From Pikeienuella litoralis (GTDB lineage: Bacteria; Pseudomonadota; Alphaproteobacteria; Rhodobacterales; Rhodobacteraceae), in the NCBI RefSeq assembly GCF_037646705.1, contig NZ_JBBHER010000008.1, positions 1 through 64,000 on the forward strand: a stretch of 64,000 bases of DNA, in the 5' to 3' direction. A model generated the notes under the pieces. The model was not told where the DNA came from. It did no database searches and worked only from the letters and a program-made list of their open reading frames with translations. The position numbers and the translations under genes are program-made. This document shows, piece by piece, positions 17,478 through 25,873 of this stretch. Positions within the stretch are counted from its first letter, which is position 1. Each line of letters opens with the position of its first letter.

Positions 17478-19127
17478 TCACCCCGCAGACTCGAACGACT
17501 CGGTATGAATACGCTCTGCGGGCGCTCCGCGGCGCTCCAGGCCGTTCTGGGCGTCGATCATGAAACGCGTCGGGCCGCAAAGGAAATAGTGCGCATCCGG
17601 GTCGCCTGCGAGATCGGCCAGAAGCGCGCCGTCGATCCGGCCCTCGGCGTCGCAGGCGGAATTGGCTCTGTCTTCGGGGCGCGGCCGGCTATAGGCGACG
17701 TGGACGCGTATGTTCGGGCGTGTCGCGGCGAGCGCGCGGACTTCGCGCGCGAACGGATGGTGGCCTCCGTCGCGGGCGCCATGAACGAACCATACCGGGC
17801 GCGCGCCGCCCTCGTCCGCGAGGGCGTGGAGCATGCTCACCATCGGCGTCACGCCCACGCCGGCGCTCGCGAGCACGACCGGGCGCCGCCCGGATGGCAA
17901 CAGAAAGGCGCCGCCGGGCCTGCGCGCGTTGATGAGCGCGCCGACCTCGAGGCCATCGTGGAGTTGGCGTGACGCGGCGCCAAACGGCTCGCGCTTCACG
18001 CTGATCCGGTACCGGGCGCCGCCCGGCGCGCCGGAGAGCGTGTAGGTTCGCCGGACGGGCGCCGCCAAGCCCGGAACCTCAAGCTCTATCGGCAAATGCT
18101 GGCCGGCCTTGAAGGGCGGCAACGGGCCGCCGTCCCGCGCCTCGAAAAAGAATGACGTGACATCGTCGCTTTCCCGGACTCTCTCGACCAGGCGCAGCGC
18201 GCGCACCGACTCCGCATGCGCGTCCCAGCGCAGGGGCGTCGCGGCGGGCAGATCGACGATCTCATCGATATCGAGCGTCACCAGACGCCGGGCGCCGGGA
18301 ACGCGCGCAACGGCCGCCGAGTCCCAGTCGATCGACGTCGTCCCGGTGAGCTGGAGCAGGCCGCCGGTCTCGAAATCCACGAAGAGCAGACCGGCGCGGG
18401 GAGCGGCCACGAGGTTGCCGAGCGTGTTGAAGTGGTTGTTGCCCGCGTAATCCGGAAAGACGAGGCGGGTCGGGCTGACGACGCGGACGAAGCCGGGCTC
18501 GCCGCCGCGGTGCGAGGCGTCCATGCCGAACGCCGCCCCCTCGCTCGCCCCCCGGTGGCCGCTCGCGATGAAGAAGGTGTCGGCCGAAGCGATCCACGCG
18601 CGCTGAGCCGGGGTCAGGCTGCGGCCCCGGCGCGGCGGCCCCGCAGGCGCGCCGTCGACGCGCCGCCACGCCCGCTCGCGGATATATTGCGGGCAGTTGC
18701 CGAACGTCTGACCCACCGCGCATACGAGGACGCCGGCGCCGTCGCTTTCGATCCGGCCATTCATGCGATTGCGTCGGCGCGTGGCGAGCTCGACGCCGAG
18801 GATCCCGATATCGGCGCCCGCCGCAAACGCCCCGTCGAGGGCGTCGCCGGGCGCCGGTCTCGCGTCGATGACCAGCGTGCGCGGATCGGGAGAGGTGACG
18901 AAGCCTTCGGCGCCGACGAGCAGCGTCGCCCACGGGCGGCCTCGGGCGTCCCGCCCCGCCGCGACCAGAAAAGGCAGCGCCGTGTGAAAGGCGCGATGCT
19001 GCTCCGGCATGTAGGGGCGCACCACCTTGCGCGCCCAGTCTTCGATAGCGCGCACGCCCATGCGTTCCTGAACCTGCCGTTCACCCGCATGGAAGGGGGA
19101 GTCGGCCTGCGGCGAATCATCGGACAT
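17478..19127 (-). CDS. FMN-binding split-barrel / ferredoxin-reductase-type oxidoreductase fusion
   Basis: 549 residues in two parts. Residues 1-300 resemble the pyridoxamine-phosphate-oxidase-like FMN-binding split barrel (FFIASGHRGASEGAAFGMDASHRGG, FPDYAGNNHFNTLGNL). Residues 315-549 form a flavodoxin-reductase module. It has a FAD-binding motif RRTYTLSG, an NAD-binding stretch VVLASAGVGVTPMVSML and a terminal YFLCGPTRFM. Many relatives carry a C-terminal 2Fe-2S ferredoxin domain; this one ends at ESFESAG without the Cys cluster. AGGAG lies upstream of the ATG. It should pass electrons from NAD(P)H through flavins to an unknown acceptor. Confidence 0.82.
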   Translation of the reverse strand: MSDDSPQADSPFHAGERQVQERMGVRAIEDWARKVVRPYMPEQHRAFHTALPFLVAAGRDARGRPWATLLVGAEGFVTSPDPRTLVIDARPAPGDALDGAFAAGADIGILGVELATRRRNRMNGRIESDGAGVLVCAVGQTFGNCPQYIRERAWRRVDGAPAGPPRRGRSLTPAQRAWIASADTFFIASGHRGASEGAAFGMDASHRGGEPGFVRVVSPTRLVFPDYAGNNHFNTLGNLVAAPRAGLLFVDFETGGLLQLTGTTSIDWDSAAVARVPGARRLVTLDIDEIVDLPAATPLRWDAHAESVRALRLVERVRESDDVTSFFFEARDGGPLPPFKAGQHLPIELEVPGLAAPVRRTYTLSGAPGGARYRISVKREPFGAASRQLHDGLEVGALINARRPGGAFLLPSGRRPVVLASAGVGVTPMVSMLHALADEGGARPVWFVHGARDGGHHPFAREVRALAATRPNIRVHVAYSRPRPEDRANSACDAEGRIDGALLADLAGDPDAHYFLCGPTRFMIDAQNGLERRGAPAERIHTESFESAG

Positions 19128-19339
19128 GGGCCTCGCTCCTGATTGCGTCTGCTACGCGCGACGTCGCCGGTCGTATCTTCGAAGACGTAAAGGCCAGGTC
19201 GGGCACGCGGCGGACGCGGCCGGCCGGAGAGGCGTGGGCGCGCAGCGGCGCAAACGCCCGCCCCGCCCGTCCCGGATCGCCGGCGCGGACTTCCTCGCGG
19301 GCGGACGCTGGGCGCCCCCGGCGCGTCCGGAATGCGGCC

Positions 19340-19750
19340 TCAGCCAGCGGGCGCGATGAACTCCATGCGGACGCCGCCGGGAATGGAGCACATCATGTGC
19401 TTCGTCGCGCCGCCGCCAAGGGACTCAGGCGCGAACTCGATCCCGACGCCGGCCGTCCGGGTCAACTCCCGGTGCAGGTCTTCAAGGCGATCCGCGTTCT
19501 CGACCTTCAGCGCGACGTGGTGCAACCCGATGACGTTCTTGCGGTCGAAGGGAACCGCCGTGGCCGGATCGACCGCCTGCCAGAGAGTGATCATCGTGAC
19601 GCCGTCGGTCAGAAAGACCGCAGGGTAGTCCGGCTTCTCCCCGACCTGCGAAAATCCCAGCGTGTCGATGAAGAACGCCCGGGTTCTGGCCAGATCCGGA
19701 ACGGTCAAACCGACATGATGGGCGCCTCTGGTGACTGCGTTTTCTGACAT
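19340..19750 (-). CDS. VOC/glyoxalase-superfamily protein
   Basis: 136 residues, a single vicinal-oxygen-chelate domain. It has the two beta-alpha-beta-beta-beta repeats, starting GAHHVGLTVPDLARTRAFF and GLHHVALKV. Candidate metal ligands are the His in HHVGLTV, the His in HHVALKV and the Glu in RMEFIAP. The product could be a lyase, dioxygenase or resistance protein, and the substrate is unknown. AAAGGAAAG precedes the start. The DUF1348 gene lies 60 nt upstream on the same strand, so the two may be co-transcribed. Confidence 0.82.
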   Translation of the reverse strand: MSENAVTRGAHHVGLTVPDLARTRAFFIDTLGFSQVGEKPDYPAVFLTDGVTMITLWQAVDPATAVPFDRKNVIGLHHVALKVENADRLEDLHRELTRTAGVGIEFAPESLGGGATKHMMCSIPGGVRMEFIAPAG

Positions 19751-19810
19751 TCTCTCTTTCCTTTGATCTTGCGGTCGTTCTTCCGGTCCCCTGAGATGCC
19801 GGGCGCGGCG

Positions 19811-20275
19811 CTAAAGCCCGAGTTCGGACAGTCCGGGATGGTCGTCGGGCCGTCGCCCGGACGGCCAGTGAAATTTCCGATCTTCGGCCCGGATCGGCAG
19901 ATCGTTGATGCTGGCGTGCCGGCGGCGCATCCGCCCGTGCTCGTCGAACTCCCAGTTCTCGTTGCCATAGGAGCGGAACCACTGTCCGCTGTCGTCGCGC
20001 CACTCATAGGCGAAACGGACGGCGATGCGGTTGTCGCCGAAGGCCCAGACCTCCTTGATCAGACGATAGTCCAGCTCGCGCGCCCATTTGCGGATGAGGA
20101 AGGCTTCGATCTGGTCCCGGCCCTCGACGAACTCCGCCCGGTTCCGCCACCGGCTGTCGAGCGTATAGGCCTGCGCGACGCGCTTCGCGTCGCGGCTGTT
20201 CCAGGCGTCCTCGGCCAGTCGCACCTTTTCGGCGGCGGTCTCCGCGGTGAAGGGAGGCAAAGGCAGGCTGTTCAT
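19811..20275 (-). CDS. DUF1348 (NTF2/SnoaL-like) protein
   Basis: 154 residues, matching the DUF1348 family throughout: KVRLAEDAWNSRDAKRVAQAY, DSRWRNRAEFVEGR, FLIRKWARELDYRLIKE, and the terminal RRRHASINDLPI. The family has an NTF2-like cone fold and no established reaction. GAGGAAATC precedes the ATG. The divergent direction of neighbours and the VOC gene downstream suggest a small stress-response unit. Confidence 0.85.
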   Translation of the reverse strand: MNSLPLPPFTAETAAEKVRLAEDAWNSRDAKRVAQAYTLDSRWRNRAEFVEGRDQIEAFLIRKWARELDYRLIKEVWAFGDNRIAVRFAYEWRDDSGQWFRSYGNENWEFDEHGRMRRRHASINDLPIRAEDRKFHWPSGRRPDDHPGLSELGL

Positions 20276-20464
20276 GAAGATTTCCTCAATCAGAGAGCAT
20301 TCCGACGCCGACGATCATTCGGCGCCGCGCGAGTCGGGTTCGTGCTGTCGCCCGCTCATATGAGGCGTCTGATTCAGGGTGAGAATGAGCAAAATTGGAA
20401 AGATATTATTCCCGCTCATGGAATAACGATGCTGAAAATCATCGAACCGGCCGCAGACGGCGCA

Positions 20465-21364
20465 TCAGTTGATGGCGGGATCGGCGCGCAGACGATCGAC
20501 CATGAAATCGACGAAGGCCCGCACTTTCGACGAGACCATCCGGCCCTCCTGATGAACCACATGGATCGGCATGGGGGGCGGTTCGAAATCGCTGAGAATG
20601 GTCTGGACCAGCCCCTCCGCAAGCTGCGGCGCGATCTGGTAGGAGAGCAGACGCGAGATCCCCCATCCCCGCGCCACCAGGTCAATCACCGCGTCATTCG
20701 TGTTCATGCGAAGGCGGGGCTCGAAATGGATGGAAAACGGCGCGCCTTTTTCCTGAAACGACCATTCGAGTTCGGAGCTGATCGCCAGCGACTTGATCAA
20801 TCGGTGGCGCGGGAGATCGGTGGGGTGCTGAGGAAAGCCATGCGCCTCCAGATACGCCGGCGCCGCGATCATGACCTGGCGCACCGATCCCACGCGAACC
20901 GCGGTTGACGAAGAATCCGCCAGATCGCCGATGCGGATGGCCACGTCGAGCCCCTCGTCCATCAGGTTGACGATCCGGTCGACAAACAGGGTCTGGCAGT
21001 TCACCAGGGGATAGCGGTCCAGAAAATCGCCCAGGATCGGGGTGACGAAGAGCCGCCCGAACAGCACCGGAGCGGTGATGCGCAACTCTCCGCGCGGCGC
21101 GGCGTGAGAGCCGGCCGCCGCTTCCTCCGCCTCTTCCAGGTCCATCAGAATGCGGCGGCTGTCCTGCAGGAAGCGCGCGCCGCTCTCGGTCAGTCGAACC
21201 GAGCGTGTCGTGCGAATCAGAAGCCGGGTGTCGATCCGCTCCTCCAGCGCCGAAACGGCGCGCGTCACGGCCGGCGGCGACATCGCCAGGTCGCGCGCGG
21301 CGGCGGCGAAACCGCCGCGCTCAGCAACCTTCACGAACACCTGGATACACCGGAGGCGGTCCAT
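20465..21364 (-). CDS. LysR-family transcriptional regulator
   Basis: 299 residues. The N-terminal winged helix begins MDRLRCIQVFVKVAERGGFA, with the HTH AARDLAMSPPAVTRAVSALE. The C-terminal substrate-binding domain contains GELRITAPVLFGRLFVTPIL and a conserved LVARGWGISRLLSYQIAP. I chose ATG 21364 because family similarity starts there; the open frame extends 38 codons upstream. The sequence is of the AaeR/DmlR-like subgroup. It is divergent from the isochorismatase/GST/MhqO-D genes, which are its probable targets. Confidence 0.9.
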   Translation of the reverse strand: MDRLRCIQVFVKVAERGGFAAAARDLAMSPPAVTRAVSALEERIDTRLLIRTTRSVRLTESGARFLQDSRRILMDLEEAEEAAAGSHAAPRGELRITAPVLFGRLFVTPILGDFLDRYPLVNCQTLFVDRIVNLMDEGLDVAIRIGDLADSSSTAVRVGSVRQVMIAAPAYLEAHGFPQHPTDLPRHRLIKSLAISSELEWSFQEKGAPFSIHFEPRLRMNTNDAVIDLVARGWGISRLLSYQIAPQLAEGLVQTILSDFEPPPMPIHVVHQEGRMVSSKVRAFVDFMVDRLRADPAIN

Positions 21365-21746
21365 TCTATTGTTCCATTTGCTGGAATGTCCAACTGAATA
21401 TTGTGGCCAGCCGAACATCAATAGAAAAGAATACGCCGTCAATAGCGCTGAAAAGGCGCTGTCAAAACGAACGCGCAAGCCTCCGTCTCACCAGGTGGGG
21501 GCGAGGGCCGGATTCCATCTCATGATGGTTTCCTTTCGGGCGCAGAGAGCGCCATGGATCGCCCGCCCTGGCGCAAGTCTTGAGGGCCACGCCGTTCGGC
21601 GAATCAGAACGCGGCGTTTGGATTTCGCGCGGCAGACGGCGCAATCGGAACAACCTATCTTCCAGAGCATCGCCAGGCGCAGAGGAGCGCCAGGCGATCC
21701 CGCCGCGCCAAGCCGCGACTCCCGTGCGACCGAAAAGGACAAGCGC
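21365..21746. promoter_or_regulatory. Intergenic control region between LysR and isochorismatase genes
   Basis: A 382-nt divergent intergenic region without a credible gene. It contains TTCCA-N5-TGGAA at 21372-21386, just upstream of the LysR start. The rest shows no recognised element. The downstream gene has an AAAAGGA ribosome binding site at its right end. Confidence 0.45.
21372..21386. promoter_or_regulatory. Possible LysR operator (TTCCA-N5-TGGAA)
   Basis: A 5-bp inverted repeat with a 5-nt spacer lies 8 nt upstream of the LysR-family start. This is an autoregulatory position. LysR sites usually follow a T-N11-A pattern, which this repeat fits (TTCCA...TGGAA). It is short enough to be chance. 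Confidence 0.35.
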
Positions 21747-22370
21747 ATGAGCACCCCCTACACCCGTCTCGACAAGGACGACGCCGCCGTCCTGCTGGTG
21801 GACCACCAGGCCGGCCTGCTGTCGCTGGTCCGTGACGTCGATCCCGACAAGTTCAGGAACAACGTGCTGGCGTTGGCCGATATGGCGAAGTATTTCGACC
21901 TGCCGACCATCCTGACCACGAGCTTCGAAGACGGCCCGAACGGCCCCATCGCGCCCGAATTGAAGGACGCCTTCCCGGACGCGCCCTTCATCGCCCGGCC
22001 CGGCCAGATCAACGCCTGGGACAACGAGGATTTCGTCAGGGCGGTCAAGGCCACGGGCAAGAAACAACTGATCATCGCCGGCGTCGTGACCGAGGTCTGC
22101 GTCGCATTCCCGGCTCTTTCCGCCCTTGCGGAAGGGTACGAGGTTTTCGTGATCGCCGACGCATCCGGCACATTCAACCCGATGACCCGCGACGCCGCCT
22201 GGGAGCGCATGTCGGCGGCGGGCGCGCAGATGATGACGTGGTTCGGCGCGGCGTGCGAGTTGCATCGCGACTGGCGCAACGATGTCGAGGGGCTTGGCGC
22301 GCTGTTCGCAAACCACATCCCCGATTATCGCAACCTGATGACCAGTCACGCCGCCCTCAGGCAAGGCTGA
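21747..22370 (+). CDS. Isochorismatase-family cysteine hydrolase (YcaC-like)
   Basis: 207 residues. The isochorismatase-like fold is marked by the catalytic Asp in AAVLLVDHQAGLL and the Lys in RAVKATGKKQLIIAG. The nucleophile Cys lies in GVVTEVCVAFPALSAL, after the usual cis-peptide Val-Thr/Val-Val. Length and motifs fit YcaC/RutB-like hydrolases of amides. I chose ATG 21747 because AAAAGGACAAGCGC precedes it and similarity begins there. It is followed by GST and MhqO-D-like genes on the same strand. The substrate is unknown. Confidence 0.88.
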   Translation: MSTPYTRLDKDDAAVLLVDHQAGLLSLVRDVDPDKFRNNVLALADMAKYFDLPTILTTSFEDGPNGPIAPELKDAFPDAPFIARPGQINAWDNEDFVRAVKATGKKQLIIAGVVTEVCVAFPALSALAEGYEVFVIADASGTFNPMTRDAAWERMSAAGAQMMTWFGAACELHRDWRNDVEGLGALFANHIPDYRNLMTSHAALRQG

Positions 22371-22501
22371 CCTCCCAAATCTGTCCCGCGCGTTCCGGAC
22401 AGGTCCGCCCGCCTGGCCGGCCGATGGCCCTTAAGAACAAGGGATCGCCGGCCGGCGGGTGGATGCAAGCCGCTGATAAATCGGAATCTGGAGAGAGTCT
22501 C

Positions 22502-23119
22502 ATGACCACGCTCTACTACGCACCCGGCGCCTGTTCGCTGGCCCCTCATATCGTTCTGGAATGGATCGGCGCGCCTTACGACGCGGTGAAGGTCGGTTTC
22601 GGCTCCAGGGAGTTGCTGGCGGTGAACCCAGCGGGCGCCGTGCCCACGTTGCGCGAGGATGACGGTTGGCTCTTGAGCCAGGCGGGCGCGATCCTCGGCT
22701 ATCTCGCGCAGAAGCACCCCGAAGCAGGGCTTGGCGGCGGCGACACCCTGCGCGAGCAGGCCGAGGCGCGGCGCTGGTCGGCCTTCTTGACCAGCGACAT
22801 GCATGCCGCCTTCTGGCCGATCTTCCTGCCGCAACGCTATACCGTCGATGACGGCGAGGCGGCGAAACAGGCCGTGACGAGCGCCGGACGCGCCTTGGCG
22901 CGCAAGCAGCTGGGCCATCTGGACGCCCACCTTGAGGGGCGCGACTGGATGCTGGGCGCGCGCTCGGTGATCGACGCTTACGCCTTTCCGATGATCCGCT
23001 GGGCGATCAACATGCTGCCGGGCGGGCTGAACGGCCATGACAACGTGCAGGCGCTGCATGACCGGATTGCGGCGGACGCCGCGGTGCAAGCCGTGCTCGC
23101 CCGCGAAGCGGGAGACTGA
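22502..23119 (+). CDS. Glutathione S-transferase family protein
   Basis: 205 residues. The thioredoxin-like N-domain starts MTTLYYAPGACSLAPHIVLE, with the GSH-binding loop NPAGAVPTLREDDGWLLSQAG (the cis-Pro and the Ser in the 'QAGAIL' position). An all-helical C-domain follows. The Ser in CSLAPH would be the beta-class catalytic position. Its stop is 1 nt from the start of the MhqO-D fusion, so they are almost certainly co-transcribed. It probably conjugates glutathione to an electrophile such as a quinone. Confidence 0.9.
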   Translation: MTTLYYAPGACSLAPHIVLEWIGAPYDAVKVGFGSRELLAVNPAGAVPTLREDDGWLLSQAGAILGYLAQKHPEAGLGGGDTLREQAEARRWSAFLTSDMHAAFWPIFLPQRYTVDDGEAAKQAVTSAGRALARKQLGHLDAHLEGRDWMLGARSVIDAYAFPMIRWAINMLPGGLNGHDNVQALHDRIAADAAVQAVLAREAGD

Positions 23120-23120
23120 G

Positions 23121-24638
23121 ATGACAAGCGGCATCCATCACGTCACCGGGATCACAGCCAATGTGCAGGCCAACGTGGATTTCTACGCTGGCTTTCTGGG
23201 CCTGCGGCTGGTCAAGCGGACCGGCGGGTTCGAGGACGCCGAACAGTTGCATTTGTTTTATGGAGACGCGGCGGGCGCGCCCGGCTCGCTGGTCAGTTTC
23301 CTCGTGTGGGAGGCCGGCGGGCGCGGGCGCGTCGGACACGGGCAGGTGGCGGAGATCGGTTTCGCCGTGCCGCCCGCCAGCATCGGCGATTGGTTGACGC
23401 GGGCGCTGGAGGCGCGCGCGCCGACCGAAGGGCCGTCGCGCGAGCTCGGCGCGCCGGCGCTTCGGCTAAAGGACCCTGACGGGCTGGTCGTCAAACTCGT
23501 GGGCGTGGCCGCGCCCGCCACCGCGAAGCCGCCGGGTTCGATCGCCCCGACGCGCCTGCATTCCGTCACCATCCTCTCCGAGCGGCCCGATGAGACGGCC
23601 GCATTCCTTGGCCGTTTCGGTTTTCACGGCGGCGAGACGCAGGGCGCGATCCGGCGGCTCGCCTCGGAGCGCGACTTCGTCGATGTCCGCGACGCGGCCG
23701 GCTTCGTGCCCAGCATTCCGGGCGCCGGGATCGTCGACCATGTCGCCTTTCGCGCGAAGGACGCGGCGGAGCTGCGGCGATTGCGGAGCGCTCTCGGCGC
23801 CGCCGCCGCCCCGGAGATCCGCGACCGCAAGTATTTCCTGTCGCTCTACATGCGCGAACCCGCCGGGACGCTGATCGAATACGCCACCGACGGCCCTGGA
23901 TTCACGGTGGACGAGCCATTGGATCGTCTCGGAGAGACGCTGTTCGCCCCACCGCAAGACGCGGGCCGCGCGCAGGATCTGAAACTGATGTCGCCGCAAT
24001 TCGCCCTGCCGGGCGAAGAAAGGGGCCCCATGCGCGATCTGCCTTTCATCCACCGCTTTCACCGCCCCGACAACCCGGACGGCGGCGCGATCATTCTGCT
24101 GCATGGCTCCGGCGGGTCCGAGGCCGACCTGATGCCGCTCGCCAACCGGATCGCGCCGCGCGCGACGCTGCTGGGAGTGCGCGGCCGCTCGACCGAAGAA
24201 GGCCTCAACCGCTGGTTCCGCCGCTTCGACGCGATGACTTACGATCAGGCCGATATCCGCGCCGAGGCCGAGGCCTTCGCCGCGTTCGTTCAGGGCGCGG
24301 TTTCAGGCTACGGGCTTGATGCGGCGCAGATGACCTTTCTGGGCTATTCCAACGGCGCCAATCTTCTGGGCGCGGTGATGCAGCTTCATCCCGCCGCGGT
24401 GCGCCGCGCGGTTCTGCTGCGCGGGATCAATGTGCTGGAGGAGCCGCCGGCCGCCGATCTGGCGGGCGCCAGGGTGCTGCTGCTGAATGGCGCAGACGAT
24501 CCTTTCAGGCGCATGGCGCCAGCCCTGGAGCGGGCGCTGCGCGATGACGGCGCGGATGTTGAAAGCCACACGCTGCCTGGCGGCCACGATCTGGGCGCAG
24601 CGGACGTGGAGAGCGCTGCGCGCTGGCTGGCCGCCTGA
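23121..24638 (+). CDS. Fused ring-cleaving dioxygenase (MhqO-like) and carboxylesterase (MhqD-like)
   Basis: 505 residues in one frame. Residues 1-310 contain two VOC domains (GIHHVTGITANVQANVDFY, LHSVTIL, VDHVAFRAKDAAEL). They end with the MhqO-type tail EPAGTLIEYATDGPGFTVDE. After a short linker, residues 315-505 form an alpha/beta-hydrolase with oxyanion-side ILLHGSGGSEADL, nucleophile elbow LGYSNGANL, Asp in LNGADDPF and His in PGGHDLG. In Bacillus, MhqO and MhqD are separate proteins of one thiol-stress operon. The protein likely detoxifies hydroquinones. The start is 1 nt after the GST stop, with GGGAGA upstream. Confidence 0.87.
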   Translation: MTSGIHHVTGITANVQANVDFYAGFLGLRLVKRTGGFEDAEQLHLFYGDAAGAPGSLVSFLVWEAGGRGRVGHGQVAEIGFAVPPASIGDWLTRALEARAPTEGPSRELGAPALRLKDPDGLVVKLVGVAAPATAKPPGSIAPTRLHSVTILSERPDETAAFLGRFGFHGGETQGAIRRLASERDFVDVRDAAGFVPSIPGAGIVDHVAFRAKDAAELRRLRSALGAAAAPEIRDRKYFLSLYMREPAGTLIEYATDGPGFTVDEPLDRLGETLFAPPQDAGRAQDLKLMSPQFALPGEERGPMRDLPFIHRFHRPDNPDGGAIILLHGSGGSEADLMPLANRIAPRATLLGVRGRSTEEGLNRWFRRFDAMTYDQADIRAEAEAFAAFVQGAVSGYGLDAAQMTFLGYSNGANLLGAVMQLHPAAVRRAVLLRGINVLEEPPAADLAGARVLLLNGADDPFRRMAPALERALRDDGADVESHTLPGGHDLGAADVESAARWLAA

Positions 24639-24643
24639 CCCGC

Positions 24644-24678
24644 CGGCGCCCGCCATGCCTTTTCGAATGGCGGCGCCG
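24644..24678 (+). terminator. Hairpin after the MhqO-D fusion
   Basis: CGGCGCCCGCCAT and ATGGCGGCGCCG pair over 12 bp with one bulged C. The hairpin starts 6 nt after the stop codon, and TTTTCG is in the loop. There is no T-run, but position and strength support a terminator. Confidence 0.5.
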
Positions 24679-24781
24679 AATAGCGCACCCGTCTCGTCTG
24701 AGCCCGGGGGGAGCAGTGACGAAATCCTTTTCAGTGTCACGGCTCCATCGTTCACCTTTTCGCATTCTGCGGCATGCGCGA

Positions 24782-24810
24782 GATGGCCGCCGGGAAAACC
24801 GGCGGCCATC
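24782..24810 (-). terminator. Hairpin after the second MhqO-like gene
   Basis: GATGGCCGCCGG and CCGGCGGCCATC form a perfect 12-bp stem with a 5-nt loop. It begins 4 nt after the stop of the leftward dioxygenase gene. With the hairpin at 24644-24678 it insulates two convergent genes. Confidence 0.6.
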
Positions 24811-24813
24811 CGG

Positions 24814-25755
24814 TCAATCGAGCGGCTTCAACCCCGCCTCGATCCGCCGGCGCCGGTCTTCGAGGAAGGGCGGCAGCGACAGGCTTTCGCCCAGGGCCTC
24901 CATCGGCTCGTCCACTGCGAAGCCCGGCCCGTCGGTCGCGATCTCGAACAGGGCGCCCCCCGGTTCGCGGAAATAGAGGCTGCGGAAATAATACCGCTCG
25001 ATCTCGCCCGAATTGGGAACGCGGAGTTCATCGAGACGGCGCCGCCAGCCGCGGATGGCCTCGATATCGGGCGTGCGGAAGGCGACGTGATGCACGGCGC
25101 CTGCGCCTTGCCGCGCGACGGGCAGATCGGGCTGCGCCGCGACATGCAGTTGAGCCGCGGCGCCGCCTCGCCCCATCTCGAAGACATGCACGCGCCCCCG
25201 CCCGTCAGGGCTGGCGTAGGCGCGCGCCTCGCGCATGTTCAGCACGCGGGTCAGCACCTCTTTCGTCGGACCGAGATCGGGAACCGAAATCGTGATCGGC
25301 CCCAGCCCCCTGATCTGGTTCTCGGGCGGCACCGGGCTTTGCTCCCACGGATGCGCCTCGCCCGCGTCGTCCGCCGTCAGGCGGAAGCGCTGGCCTTCGG
25401 GATCTTCGAAATCGAGCGTCGCGCGCCCATCGAGCGTGACGATCCCGCCGCGCGTCAGCCCGGCGTCCGCCAGCCGTTCGGCCCAGAAGTCGAGGCTGGC
25501 TTCGGACACGCGCAATCCCGTGCGGCTGATCGAGCGCGTCCCGCGCTTTTCGGGCGTCGCCGGCCAGTCGAAGAACGTCAGATCCGTGCCGGGGTTCGCC
25601 CGTCCATCCGCATAGAACAGGTGGTAGGCCGAGGTGTCGTCCTGGTTCACCGTCTTCTTGACCAGCCTCAGACCCAGAGTTTCGGTATAGAACCGCTTGT
25701 TCGCCCGCGCATTGGCGGTGATGGCGGTCAGGTGATGAATGCCTGTCAGCTCCAT
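24814..25755 (-). CDS. Ring-cleaving dioxygenase (MhqO/VOC family)
   Basis: 313 residues with two VOC modules: GIHHLTAITANARANKRFYT (start) and GAGAVHHVAFRTPDIEAI. The Glu ligand lies in the conserved tail EPGGALFEIATDGPGFAVDE. This architecture matches hydroquinone-type dioxygenases such as MhqO/YfiE. I chose ATG 25755 because GAAAGGAGG sits 6 nt upstream. It is divergent from a LysR gene 118 nt away, the likely regulator. It is paralogous to the N-terminal part of the fused gene at 23121-24638, so the cluster holds two such enzymes. Confidence 0.9.
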   Translation of the reverse strand: MELTGIHHLTAITANARANKRFYTETLGLRLVKKTVNQDDTSAYHLFYADGRANPGTDLTFFDWPATPEKRGTRSISRTGLRVSEASLDFWAERLADAGLTRGGIVTLDGRATLDFEDPEGQRFRLTADDAGEAHPWEQSPVPPENQIRGLGPITISVPDLGPTKEVLTRVLNMREARAYASPDGRGRVHVFEMGRGGAAAQLHVAAQPDLPVARQGAGAVHHVAFRTPDIEAIRGWRRRLDELRVPNSGEIERYYFRSLYFREPGGALFEIATDGPGFAVDEPMEALGESLSLPPFLEDRRRRIEAGLKPLD

Positions 25756-25873
25756 GACGGCCTCCTTTCGCTGCCCTGAAAATGGAGCGGTCACAGGTTC
25801 CACGCCAGCGACCGCAAGGCGAAAGCGGCGTTCGACTCTTGCGAACGATGAGACGGCGGCTAATCATGACTCC

